A program made the position numbers and the translations under genes. The notes under the pieces were generated by a model. The model was not told where the DNA came from and made no database searches. It was given only the letters and a program-made list of their open reading frames with translations. From contig CAMBEL010000007.1 in assembly GCA_945865605.1 (NCBI GenBank), forward strand, positions 1 through 62,246: a DNA stretch of 62,246 nucleotides, read 5' to 3'. Of this stretch, positions 8,374-16,077 are shown piece by piece; the stretch's first letter is position 1; each line of letters opens with the position of its first letter. The DNA comes from Bifidobacterium breve (GTDB lineage Bacteria > Actinomycetota > Acidimicrobiia > IMCC26256 > JAENVU01).

Positions 8374-9068
8374 GTTGTTTCTGCGCTTGCCAATTCGACC
8401 AGCGCATCAACTGCGAAGGGCTTCCCATCGACGACGATGAGAGGATTCAAATCGATGGAACGGATTGATTTATCGGTTTCCGCGAGGGCGCTCAGTGCGA
8501 GGAGGGTCGCAGCCAATGCAGATCGGTCTACCGCTGGCTCTCCTCTAAATTCTCCGAGGAGAAGCTGAGAGTCGAGCGCATCGATCATTTCTACTGCGTC
8601 GATCTCTGTAAGCGGCACCAGTCGGAATACGACGTCGGCTATCGCTTCGGCGAGCACCCCTCCGACCCCCAACATTACGCAGGGACCGAATTGTGCATCT
8701 GTGTGAACTCCCGCAATTAACTCGCGTAAACCCGCGAGCATAGGGGCGATCAAGATTGTTACATCGCCATCTTCCGGACGTGCCGCGTAAAGGAGATCGG
8801 TCGCTGCCGTTTCCACATCATGTGATGTGCGCAGGTTCAGGCGGACCAGGCCGCGTTCCGTTTTATGTGCGATGGCGGGCCCGCAAAGTTTTGCAACTAC
8901 CGGGTACCCGATGGCGTCCGCGGCGGCAACTGCCTCGAGCGCTGTCGCGGCAACGCGTTCGTCGGGGACGAGCACTCCGTGAGCCGCAACCAAACGTTTG
9001 GATTCGGTTTCCGAAAGGGTCGCCACGACCGATGATCGTACGCTCCCGGCGCGTTCCGGAGTTCTCAT
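8370..9068 (-). CDS. ADP-forming acyl-CoA synthetase, beta-type ATP-grasp subunit
   Basis: A 232-residue ATP-grasp_5 domain protein. It has the family's N-terminal LVAAHGVLVPDERV, the nucleotide-binding GYPVVAKLCGPAIAHKTERGLV, the catalytic region FGPCVMLGVGGVLAEAI, and the C-terminal IDLNPLIV. It is the partner of the CoA-binding gene with which it overlaps by 4 bases. Two starts are possible: GTG at 9080 or ATG at 9068. I prefer ATG 9068 because the bases up to 9071 belong to a 49-bp element that is non-coding in its other copy. With that start the transcript could be leaderless or have a very short leader. Confidence 0.85.
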   Translation of the reverse strand: MRTPERAGSVRSSVVATLSETESKRLVAAHGVLVPDERVAATALEAVAAADAIGYPVVAKLCGPAIAHKTERGLVRLNLRTSHDVETAATDLLYAARPEDGDVTILIAPMLAGLRELIAGVHTDAQFGPCVMLGVGGVLAEAIADVVFRLVPLTEIDAVEMIDALDSQLLLGEFRGEPAVDRSALAATLLALSALAETDKSIRSIDLNPLIVVDGKPFAVDALVELASAETT

Positions 9069-9070
9069 CG

Positions 9071-9119
9071 GTTTCGACACGCGTTTTGGTCGCCCTGGTG
9101 CTCAGATTCAGCGCCGAAA
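9071..9119 (-). repeat. 49-bp regulatory-type direct repeat, copy 1
   Basis: This copy matches 10735-10783 at 42 of 49 positions in the same orientation, including the 17-base identical core TGGTCGCCCTGGTGCTC (plus strand). On the minus strand it begins with the imperfect palindrome TTTCGGCGCTGAAT and ends 2 bases before the ATG of the ATP-grasp gene. It is probably a shared operator/promoter; alternatively it is a recombination scar flanking the ligase gene. Confidence 0.75.
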
Positions 9120-9131
9120 CAGGATGGTGGG

Positions 9132-10697
9132 CTAGATCGGTGCTTCTTGGTTCGCCCAGTACTCATCGCGCAGGACGCGCTTTAGAAGTTTGCCAGCGTC
9201 CGTTCTGGGTAACTCCGAACGTATTTCGTAGGTCCGTGGACGTTTATATCCCGCCATACGATCCTCAGCGAACGAGCGCACTTCCGCAAGGTCGATCACC
9301 TCACCCTCCTTAGCGGCCAAGACGCAATACACGCTCTCTCCCCACTCGTTATCTGGAATACCGAATATCGCGACGTCAAGAACCTGAGGATGTTCGTAAA
9401 GGACGGCCTCGATTTCCGCCGGATAGATATTCACCCCACCCGAAATGATCATGTCCTTGATGCGATCGCAGATGTGCAGGTACCCCTCCTCGTCGGCGTA
9501 GGCGATGTCCCCCACTGACTTCCACGCGCCACCGTCAATTTCAGCAAGCTGTTCATCGGTGCGGTGGTATCCGTCCATCGCCAGTCCAGTCGACATGAAT
9601 AACTCGCCCCTTTGCCCGGGTGCAGCAATAGTTCCATCGTCGATGACAATCCGGAACTCGATACCTCCGTACGTCTTGCCGCATGAACCGGGCTTCCTAA
9701 GTTGATCCTCGGGGCGCAACACCGTGATGATTCCCAACTCGGTAGACCCATATACCTCGAAGAGAAATCCATCACCGAGTTTCGTGATTACTTCTTTCTT
9801 GAGTGCATATGGGACTGGTGCTGCATTCGCGATTAAGCAACGCATCGACGAACAGTCAACGCCTTCGAGTTCAGTTGGAGAAAGGCTGACAATCCGTTTG
9901 AGTTGTGTCGGAGCGGAGAATGTGTTCGTGACGCGATGCTTCTTGACCGCCGCCACCCATGCAATCGCATCGAAGCGTCGCAGCACAACGATGGGCGCGC
10001 CGAGAGTGTGGTTAATCGCGACAAAGGCGAGCGGTCCCGAGTGGTACATCGGGCCAGTTGTGATGTGCACTTCATTGCCAATTTGGAGACCCAATTCTGC
10101 GAGCAGCGCAAAAACTATCCCGGCGTTCGTTCGTGTTCGAAGTGCGCCCTTGGGTTTACCTGTGGTCCCAGATGTGTAAAGCATCTGAGAACCGGTGGAA
10201 GTTGCATCGGGTTCATTCGGTTCCGATTCACTTGCTCCCTGAATTACCGAGTCCCATGACAGGAATCCGTCTGGAAGTAGCCGAGCCGTGCGGGTGGCGA
10301 CGAACCCGATGTACTCGCGAACCTTTGGCATGAATTCACGAACGGATGCAAGAAGTGGTGCGTATTCTGCGTCGGCGATTACGAAGGTGGCGTCTGAATT
10401 GTCCACGACGTAGGCCATCTCATCTGCGTTGAAGCGGTAAGAGAGAGGGACTGCAACGAGGCTGGCTTTCCGGGCGGCGTGTATCACCGCGATCGTCTCG
10501 AGTGAATTGGGTCCGCACCAGACGATTCGGTCACCAGCTGTTGCTCCGAGTGAGATGAGTCCGTTCGCAAGGCGGTTGACAAGCGCGTTCAATTGCGCGA
10601 ATGAGGTCGTCAATGGAATCGCATCGTGAACCGGTTCGACAATTACGGCCGCCCTGTCGGGTGTTCCCTCTGCATGAATGGCCAGAACATCTGGCAT
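9132..10697 (-). CDS. AMP-forming acyl-CoA synthetase (FadD-like ligase)
   Basis: A 521-residue ANL-superfamily enzyme. The AMP-binding P-loop YTSGTTGKPKGAL is near residues 173-185. Downstream motifs include EVYGSTELG, DRIKDMIISGGVNIYPAEIE and the C-terminal catalytic lysine region LPRTDAGKLLKR. It activates a carboxylic acid to acyl-AMP and then acyl-CoA. ATG 10697 is chosen: GGGGGAAG lies just upstream, and a longer form from 10748 would run into the 49-bp repeat. The gene is bracketed by two copies of that repeat. It is followed on the same strand by the split ADP-forming synthetase. Confidence 0.9.
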   Translation of the reverse strand: MPDVLAIHAEGTPDRAAVIVEPVHDAIPLTTSFAQLNALVNRLANGLISLGATAGDRIVWCGPNSLETIAVIHAARKASLVAVPLSYRFNADEMAYVVDNSDATFVIADAEYAPLLASVREFMPKVREYIGFVATRTARLLPDGFLSWDSVIQGASESEPNEPDATSTGSQMLYTSGTTGKPKGALRTRTNAGIVFALLAELGLQIGNEVHITTGPMYHSGPLAFVAINHTLGAPIVVLRRFDAIAWVAAVKKHRVTNTFSAPTQLKRIVSLSPTELEGVDCSSMRCLIANAAPVPYALKKEVITKLGDGFLFEVYGSTELGIITVLRPEDQLRKPGSCGKTYGGIEFRIVIDDGTIAAPGQRGELFMSTGLAMDGYHRTDEQLAEIDGGAWKSVGDIAYADEEGYLHICDRIKDMIISGGVNIYPAEIEAVLYEHPQVLDVAIFGIPDNEWGESVYCVLAAKEGEVIDLAEVRSFAEDRMAGYKRPRTYEIRSELPRTDAGKLLKRVLRDEYWANQEAPI

Positions 10698-10734
10698 GAA
10701 GTTTCTTCCCCCTTGAATCCGCGCGCGCCGGATC

Positions 10735-10783
10735 GTTTCGACGCGCATAATGGTCGCCCTGGTGCTCGGTTTCAGCGCTGAAA
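10735..10783 (-). repeat. 49-bp regulatory-type direct repeat, copy 2 (perfect palindromic core)
   Basis: Second copy of the element at 9071-9119. Here the palindrome is perfect: TTTCAGCGCTGAAA (10770-10783). On the minus strand the element lies 37 bases upstream of the acyl-CoA ligase start. It also sits 31 bp before the plus-strand GH84 gene, so one regulator could serve both directions. Confidence 0.75.
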
Positions 10784-10814
10784 TGTGAACGGTTGGTCCG
10801 GTAGCGTACCGAGC

Positions 10815-12245
10815 ATGGCTCGTCTCTTACCGCTGCGTGGCGTTATCGAGGGTTTTTATGGCACTCCGTGGACCCACGAATCCCGTCTCGCCACCATTGA
10901 GTTTCTCGGACAGCACCGCATGAACGCATACGTGTATGCGCCGAAAGACGATCCTCTCCACCGCTCAGCATGGCGTGAACCTTACGGCCCTGAATCAGCT
11001 GCACACTTCGCCGACCTCGTTGCCGCGGGCATTTCGGCTGGCGTGGAGATTGGCTGGGCGCTGTCGCCCGGCCTAGACATCGGCTATTCCTCCAAGGTCG
11101 ACCGCGAAGCGCTCCTTAAGAAGATTGCGACCGTGCAGGAGCTCGGCGTCGAATGGATTGTTCTCGCTCTAGACGATATTCCCATGCGAGAGGGATTGGC
11201 CGAAGAACAAGCCGATCTCACGTCGTGGCTAGTCGCGCAACTTGGTTCGTCCCGCGTGACGCTCGTTCCGACCGACTACATCGGCACGCTCCCGACTGCA
11301 TACCTATCGCGACTCGCGAGTGATCTTCCCGCTGAAGTTGATGTCATGTGGACGGGTCCAACTGTTTGCTCACCAACAATTACCGCTGCTGATGCGCAAT
11401 CTTGGGCAACGGCTCTGGGAGGTCGACGACCATTTGTTTGGGATAACTACCCTGTGAATGACGGAACTATGTCGACTGCGCTTCACCTCGGCCCGTATAG
11501 AGGAAGAGAAGCGGACCTCACGGATGAAGTCGACGCGATTCTTTTAAATCCAATGACACAAGCACGCGCGTCTTGGGTTGCATTAGCGACAGCAGCTGAA
11601 TACTTCGATGACCCTGTTGCTTATGAACCCGCACCCGCTTGGGAACGAGCGCTCGATGAGGTCGGAGGGCTACACGCTCGCGGACTGCGGTCTTTGTCGA
11701 TGGCGTGTGCCGACTCCCCTATATCGAGGCCGAACCAGATCCCACTTGCTGTGTTGATCGAGAGCCTCGAAGAGTCCAACGACACCGATAACCGAAACGC
11801 GATTCGCGCTTCTTTACGTGAAGCGAAAACGGCAGTTCTCGAGTGGAGTGATCCAGGTGAACTGCATGACGAGGTGAGTCCCTGGCTGGCAGCCGTTGCC
11901 ACAGCAGCGGCGACGGGAAATGCGGCGATCAAGTTGCTCGGGCGCTTAGCGGAAGTTTCGGCAACACCGTCGCGAGAAGAAACCGAGGCGCTCCTCGCAC
12001 ATGCCTTTGGCTTGCTGTTTTATTGGTCTGGAATTCGCGAAACAAAGGAAACGGTGTACGGCCCTCGATTCATTATCTATCCAGCCATCGTTTCGCGTTA
12101 TGACGGCGCAACCGTTCTAGATTTGTCCGAGGCGTTGAGAGAGAACGCGAACGCCATCGATCGACTTTGCCGTTTTGCCCTTGATTGCTACGGCAAGTGG
12201 GCTGATACACCGATCCTTGCTCGGTCCGATGGAGGGACACTGTGA
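10815..12245 (+). CDS. GH84 beta-N-acetylglucosaminidase (O-GlcNAcase fold), cytosolic
   Basis: A 476-residue TIM-barrel glycoside hydrolase. The GH84 signature RGVIEGFYGTPWTHESRL opens the protein (residues 8-25). The catalytic aspartate pair of this substrate-assisted family is D120-D121 (VLALDDIPM). A helical C-terminal region completes it. ATG 10815 places the conserved barrel immediately at the N terminus; there is no signal peptide, unlike many bacterial GH84 enzymes, so it should act in the cytosol. Its stop overlaps the GT2 gene by 4 bases (GTGA), and NagA follows with another overlap. Substrates could be muropeptides, GlcNAc conjugates or O-GlcNAc-modified protein; sequence alone does not decide. 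Confidence 0.88.
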   Translation: MARLLPLRGVIEGFYGTPWTHESRLATIEFLGQHRMNAYVYAPKDDPLHRSAWREPYGPESAAHFADLVAAGISAGVEIGWALSPGLDIGYSSKVDREALLKKIATVQELGVEWIVLALDDIPMREGLAEEQADLTSWLVAQLGSSRVTLVPTDYIGTLPTAYLSRLASDLPAEVDVMWTGPTVCSPTITAADAQSWATALGGRRPFVWDNYPVNDGTMSTALHLGPYRGREADLTDEVDAILLNPMTQARASWVALATAAEYFDDPVAYEPAPAWERALDEVGGLHARGLRSLSMACADSPISRPNQIPLAVLIESLEESNDTDNRNAIRASLREAKTAVLEWSDPGELHDEVSPWLAAVATAAATGNAAIKLLGRLAEVSATPSREETEALLAHAFGLLFYWSGIRETKETVYGPRFIIYPAIVSRYDGATVLDLSEALRENANAIDRLCRFALDCYGKWADTPILARSDGGTL

Positions 12246-12961
12246 TTTCCGTAGTCATGCCCGCGTTTAACGAAGCGGCAATGCTTGGAGCGAGCGTGCG
12301 TGAAGTTGTAGATGGACTTCGTGCGCTCGGCCAGCCATTTGAAGTCCACATTGTTGAGAATGGATCGACGGACGGAACCCTGGCACTCGCTTTACGGATT
12401 ACTGAAGCTCTTCCTGAGGTCGAAGTTCATGTGATGCGGACGGCCGACTACGGCGAAGCGCTTAGAACCGGCCTGCTCGCATCCCGAGGCACGATCGGCG
12501 TTGTGTTTGATGTCGACTACTACGACATCGGATTCCTGAAGGAAGCGCTCGCAGTCGTAGATGGCGCTGTAAATCCGACTGGTCCAGTGATAGTCGTCGG
12601 ATCGAAACGCGCGCCCGGGTCGATAGACGAACGATCTCTCTTACGAAGGGCCGCCACGTCGGTCTTCACCGGCATTCTGCGAACCGTATTTGGTTTGTCG
12701 GTTTCGGATACGCATGGCATGAAGGCATGCAACCTGAATGTATTGCGACCGGTTATCCGCACATGTCGTTTGGGCACTGACCTGTTCGACACCGAAATGA
12801 TCATTCGAAGCGAACGGGCCGGTTGGAAGATCGCTGAGATACCGGTAACTGTTCGCGAAACGCGCCCCGCGCGAACATCATTTGTGCGGAGGGTCCCGCG
12901 CACTCTTATTGGTCTCGTGCGTCTTCGTGCGGCCGTAGGTGGTCGGCGCAGCAACCGATGA
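12242..12961 (+). CDS. Family 2 glycosyltransferase (dolichol-phosphate mannosyltransferase-like)
   Basis: A 239-residue GT-A glycosyltransferase. It shows the N-terminal nucleotide-sugar fold SVVMPAFNEAAML, VENGSTDGT, and a DxD-type metal motif VFDVDYYD (about residues 88-95). No membrane helices are seen, so it acts at the cytosolic face. Start is the GTG at 12242, overlapping the GH84 stop; its own stop overlaps nagA (ATGA). Being locked between a hexosaminidase and a GlcNAc-6-P deacetylase suggests a sugar-transfer step in amino-sugar metabolism or a cytosolic glycan-modification cycle. Donor and acceptor are unknown. Confidence 0.82.
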   Translation: MISVVMPAFNEAAMLGASVREVVDGLRALGQPFEVHIVENGSTDGTLALALRITEALPEVEVHVMRTADYGEALRTGLLASRGTIGVVFDVDYYDIGFLKEALAVVDGAVNPTGPVIVVGSKRAPGSIDERSLLRRAATSVFTGILRTVFGLSVSDTHGMKACNLNVLRPVIRTCRLGTDLFDTEMIIRSERAGWKIAEIPVTVRETRPARTSFVRRVPRTLIGLVRLRAAVGGRRSNR

Positions 12962-13974
12962 GTTCAACGCAACTTTACGACAATCCCTGGATATTTCCGG
13001 GCTTCGTTGACTTGCAGTGCAACGGAATCGGGGATGCCGATTTTGCTTCTGCTGATTTAGAGGGTTTTCGAGTCGCAGGAACATTGCTCCTCGCTACCGG
13101 CGTGACTTCCTATCTCCCGACGATCGTCTCGGCACCTCTTGATTCCTACGCGGCCGTTCTCGATCGAGTTGCGCATGCTCAGGTTGCATTGGCGAACCAG
13201 GGGTTACCCACTATTGAAGGCGTGCATCTAGAGGGTCCTTTTCTAGGTAGCGCGCCTGGCGCGCACGCTCCCGAATATCTGCGCACGATGGATGTCGGTT
13301 GGCTTACGTCGTTATTGGACCAATACCCAGGGCTAGTGCGACTAGTAACGCTTGCCCCCGAGGCGGATCCAGGTTTCGAAGGAATTCGCGCTCTTCGTGA
13401 CCGAGGTGTCGGTGTTGCATTGGGGCACTCCAGGTGCAGCTACGACGACGCGGTTCAAGCCGCCGCCGCCGGCGCAGCCCTAATAACTCATGTCTTCAAT
13501 GCGATGAGTGAACTCCATCATCGAAACCCTGGGCTGGCGAATGCGGCGCTAGATTCGGCGGTGCCGTTGACACCGACCTTGATTGCCGACATGGTCCACG
13601 TCCATCCTTCGGCCGTACGGTTGGCGATGGCTGTCGCCAATCCGATTCTCGTAACTGACCGTGTCGCAACAGGGGTGCGGTACCGCAACCAGTTGGTGAT
13701 CGAACGAGATGGGGCTGCCTTTATCGAAGACGGAACGCTCGCGGGATCAGTCCTCACGATGGATAAGGCGATTCGAAACATCGTGGATCTGGGGGTATCG
13801 CTCGAGGCAGCGGTTCAAGCGGCCACTACCGCCCCAGCCGATGTACTTGGACTCAATGTGTTCGGGGCATCCTCGGAGATTGGGCGCGCCGATCTAACCG
13901 AACTCGATTCGGTGACCTTGGAAGTTCGCAGAGTTTGGATCTCCGGCGAACTCGCATACACGCGCTCCGCCTAA
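12958..13974 (+). CDS. nagA: N-acetylglucosamine-6-phosphate deacetylase, short form
   Basis: A 338-residue amidohydrolase that converts GlcNAc-6-P to glucosamine-6-P. Metal and catalytic residues are in place: E92 (HLEGPF), H157 (LGHSRC), H178 (ITHVFNAM) and D269 (VLTMDKA). The sequence starts almost directly at PGFVDLQCNG. The first half of the beta-sandwich domain usual in NagA is therefore missing, making it about 40 residues shorter than typical family members. The 4-base overlap with the GT2 gene leaves no room for a longer N terminus. It is the third gene of the GH84-GT2-NagA operon. Likely active, since the active site is intact. Confidence 0.85.
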   Translation: MSSTQLYDNPWIFPGFVDLQCNGIGDADFASADLEGFRVAGTLLLATGVTSYLPTIVSAPLDSYAAVLDRVAHAQVALANQGLPTIEGVHLEGPFLGSAPGAHAPEYLRTMDVGWLTSLLDQYPGLVRLVTLAPEADPGFEGIRALRDRGVGVALGHSRCSYDDAVQAAAAGAALITHVFNAMSELHHRNPGLANAALDSAVPLTPTLIADMVHVHPSAVRLAMAVANPILVTDRVATGVRYRNQLVIERDGAAFIEDGTLAGSVLTMDKAIRNIVDLGVSLEAAVQAATTAPADVLGLNVFGASSEIGRADLTELDSVTLEVRRVWISGELAYTRSA

Positions 13975-14002
13975 CCGCTCTCTACCGTGAAGAGATTCAA
14001 AT

Positions 14003-14043
14003 CGCCGGGTGCTGTCGGCGACGATGCTCGGCACCTAGCATCG
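14003..14043 (+). repeat. Two tandem perfect inverted repeats in the tkt leader
   Basis: CGCCG/CGGCG (14003-14020, 8-base loop) is followed after one base by CGATGCT/AGCATCG (14022-14043, 8-base loop). They lie between the nagA stop and the tkt Shine-Dalgarno (14055-14064). There is no T-run, so they look more like leader or operator structure than a classical terminator. Confidence 0.5.
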
Positions 14044-14054
14044 GCGGAGCGGAC

Positions 14055-14064
14055 GGAGGAGGGG
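14055..14064 (+). promoter_or_regulatory. Strong Shine-Dalgarno of tkt
   Basis: GGAGGAGGGG ends 4 bases before the ATG at 14069 and decides the transketolase start. Confidence 0.7.
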
Positions 14065-14068
14065 CTTC

Positions 14069-16066
14069 ATGCTGGTTGAAAACACAACACGGGATCTCGA
14101 AGATCGCGCCATAAACACGGTCCGTTGCCTCGCCATTGACGCGGTACAGAAGGCCAACAGTGGTCACCCCGGCACCCCAATGGCCCTAGCGCCGTTGGCC
14201 CACGTTCTTTTTACGCGCGTGATGCGATATGACGCATCCGAACCCGAATGGCCTAACCGTGATCGATTCGTACTCTCGGCCGGGCACGCATCGATGTTGT
14301 TGTATTCGATGCTCTACCTCACGGGGTTCGGTCTCGAACTCGATGATCTACGCGAATTTCGTCAGTGGAAGTCGCTCACTCCAGGCCACCCTGAGTATCG
14401 GCACACGGCAGGCGTAGAGGTAACCACCGGTCCACTCGGACAAGGACTGTCGAACGCGGTGGGCATGGCACTAGCCGAGGCGAACATGCGCGCGCGTTTC
14501 GGCCCAACCGTGTGCGATCACCGAGTTTTCGCAATTTGCGGTGACGGGGACTTGGAAGAGGGACTCAGTCATGAGGCCGCTTCGTTGGCCGGGCATCTTG
14601 GGTTGGGGCGACTGATCGCCGTCTACGACGACAACCACATAACCATCGATGGACCGACGGAACTCTCTCTAACGGACGATGCGGCCGCTCGCTTCCGCGC
14701 CTACGGATGGCACGTGATCGAAGTGGGTGAAGTAGCAAACGATTTAGATGCATTGGAAGGCGCTATAAAAGAAGCGACTGCCGAAAGCGAGCGCCCAACT
14801 CTCGTCGTGTTGCGCAGCCATATCGGATGGCCCTCGCCTCGGTTTACCGATTCCCCTAAAGCGCATGGTGAACCTCTCGGTGCCGAAGAGATCCGAGCGG
14901 TCAAGTTGTTACTCGAAATGGATCCGGAAAAACATTTTGCAGTCGCTGACGAGGTTCTCGAGTTTTATCGGACCTCTGGATTACGCGGCGTTGCGGGGCG
15001 CGAGTCTTGGGACAAGAAAAGAGCGGAATTTTCGTCTGCGGAACCGACGCTGTCTGCGGAATATGAAGCGTGTCTCGTTCATGGTGGCCTACCAGGATGG
15101 GAAGACGCTCTCCCTACCTGGGACGAGGGCGAAACCATTGCGACGCGTCAAGCTTGCAAACTTGCACTTGATGCGATTGTCGACCTCGTTCCCGGTTTGG
15201 TCGGTGGAGGTGCGGACCTGACTGGCAACACGGGCACGGCGGTACCCGATGCCGGAGTCATTGATCGGCATCGATTCGGTGGACGCCAGGTTCATTTTGG
15301 GGTTCGTGAACATGGCATGGGCGGCGTGATGAACGGAATGTCAGTCAGCGGCTTACTGCCGTTTGGTGGAACGTTCCTTGTCTTCAGTGACTACATGCGC
15401 GGAGCCGTGCGTGTCGCTGCGTTATCGGGCTACAAGGTCATGTTCGTCTGGTCGCATGATTCGATTGGCGTTGGCGAAGACGGACCTACCCACCAACCCA
15501 TCGAGCAGATCGCTGCTCTTCGCGCGATGCCAGGTATCCGCGTGGTCCGTCCAGCCGATGCGAACGAAACCGCTGAAGCGTGGCGCATTCACATCAATAG
15601 TGATGGCCCGACAGCCCTGATCTTGAGCCGCCAGAAATTACCGGTGCTCCCAGATACCAAAAATCTCGCACGCGATGGCGTTGCACGCGGGGCGTATGTC
15701 TTGATTCGGGAAATTGGCGACCTTAGTCTTGTGCTCGTTGGTACTGGATCTGAAGTGCAGTGGTGCGTCGGGGCTGCCGCGGCATTGGCTGCAGAGGGTG
15801 TTGGCGTGCGTGTCGTGTCGATGCCGTGCTGGGAGAATTTCGCCGAGCTTTCGCGTGAAGAACAGATCGCTGTACTGCCCAAGGGAATACCTACGCTGGC
15901 CGTAGAAGCTGCGACCTCATTTGGCTGGGATCGTTACGCGGATGACGTTGTGGGAATTGACAGGTTCGGAGCATCGGCGCCAGGCGAACGGGTATTTGAA
16001 GAACTTGGTTTTAGTGTTGACAATGTCGTTGCACGTGCACGCGCTCTACTCGACCAGGACAACTAG
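14069..16066 (+). CDS. tkt: Transketolase
   Basis: A 665-residue thiamine-diphosphate enzyme of the pentose phosphate pathway, of the usual length. The N-terminal domain carries VTTGPLGQGLSNAVGMALAEA and the cofactor/metal motif GDGDLEEG with DDNHITIDG. The middle domain has VREHGMGGVMNGMS and HDSIGVGEDGPTHQPIEQ, and a C-terminal domain follows. It transfers two-carbon ketol units between sugar phosphates. It begins the tkt-tal-pgl-fbiC-pfkB run; tal follows after 11 bp. Confidence 0.95.
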   Translation: MLVENTTRDLEDRAINTVRCLAIDAVQKANSGHPGTPMALAPLAHVLFTRVMRYDASEPEWPNRDRFVLSAGHASMLLYSMLYLTGFGLELDDLREFRQWKSLTPGHPEYRHTAGVEVTTGPLGQGLSNAVGMALAEANMRARFGPTVCDHRVFAICGDGDLEEGLSHEAASLAGHLGLGRLIAVYDDNHITIDGPTELSLTDDAAARFRAYGWHVIEVGEVANDLDALEGAIKEATAESERPTLVVLRSHIGWPSPRFTDSPKAHGEPLGAEEIRAVKLLLEMDPEKHFAVADEVLEFYRTSGLRGVAGRESWDKKRAEFSSAEPTLSAEYEACLVHGGLPGWEDALPTWDEGETIATRQACKLALDAIVDLVPGLVGGGADLTGNTGTAVPDAGVIDRHRFGGRQVHFGVREHGMGGVMNGMSVSGLLPFGGTFLVFSDYMRGAVRVAALSGYKVMFVWSHDSIGVGEDGPTHQPIEQIAALRAMPGIRVVRPADANETAEAWRIHINSDGPTALILSRQKLPVLPDTKNLARDGVARGAYVLIREIGDLSLVLVGTGSEVQWCVGAAAALAAEGVGVRVVSMPCWENFAELSREEQIAVLPKGIPTLAVEAATSFGWDRYADDVVGIDRFGASAPGERVFEELGFSVDNVVARARALLDQDN

Positions 16067-16077
16067 GAGACATCGAT

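Noticed and set aside
13991-14010. AGATTCAAATCG resembling a tRNA T-loop
   Set aside because: No acceptor, D or anticodon stems can be drawn around it.
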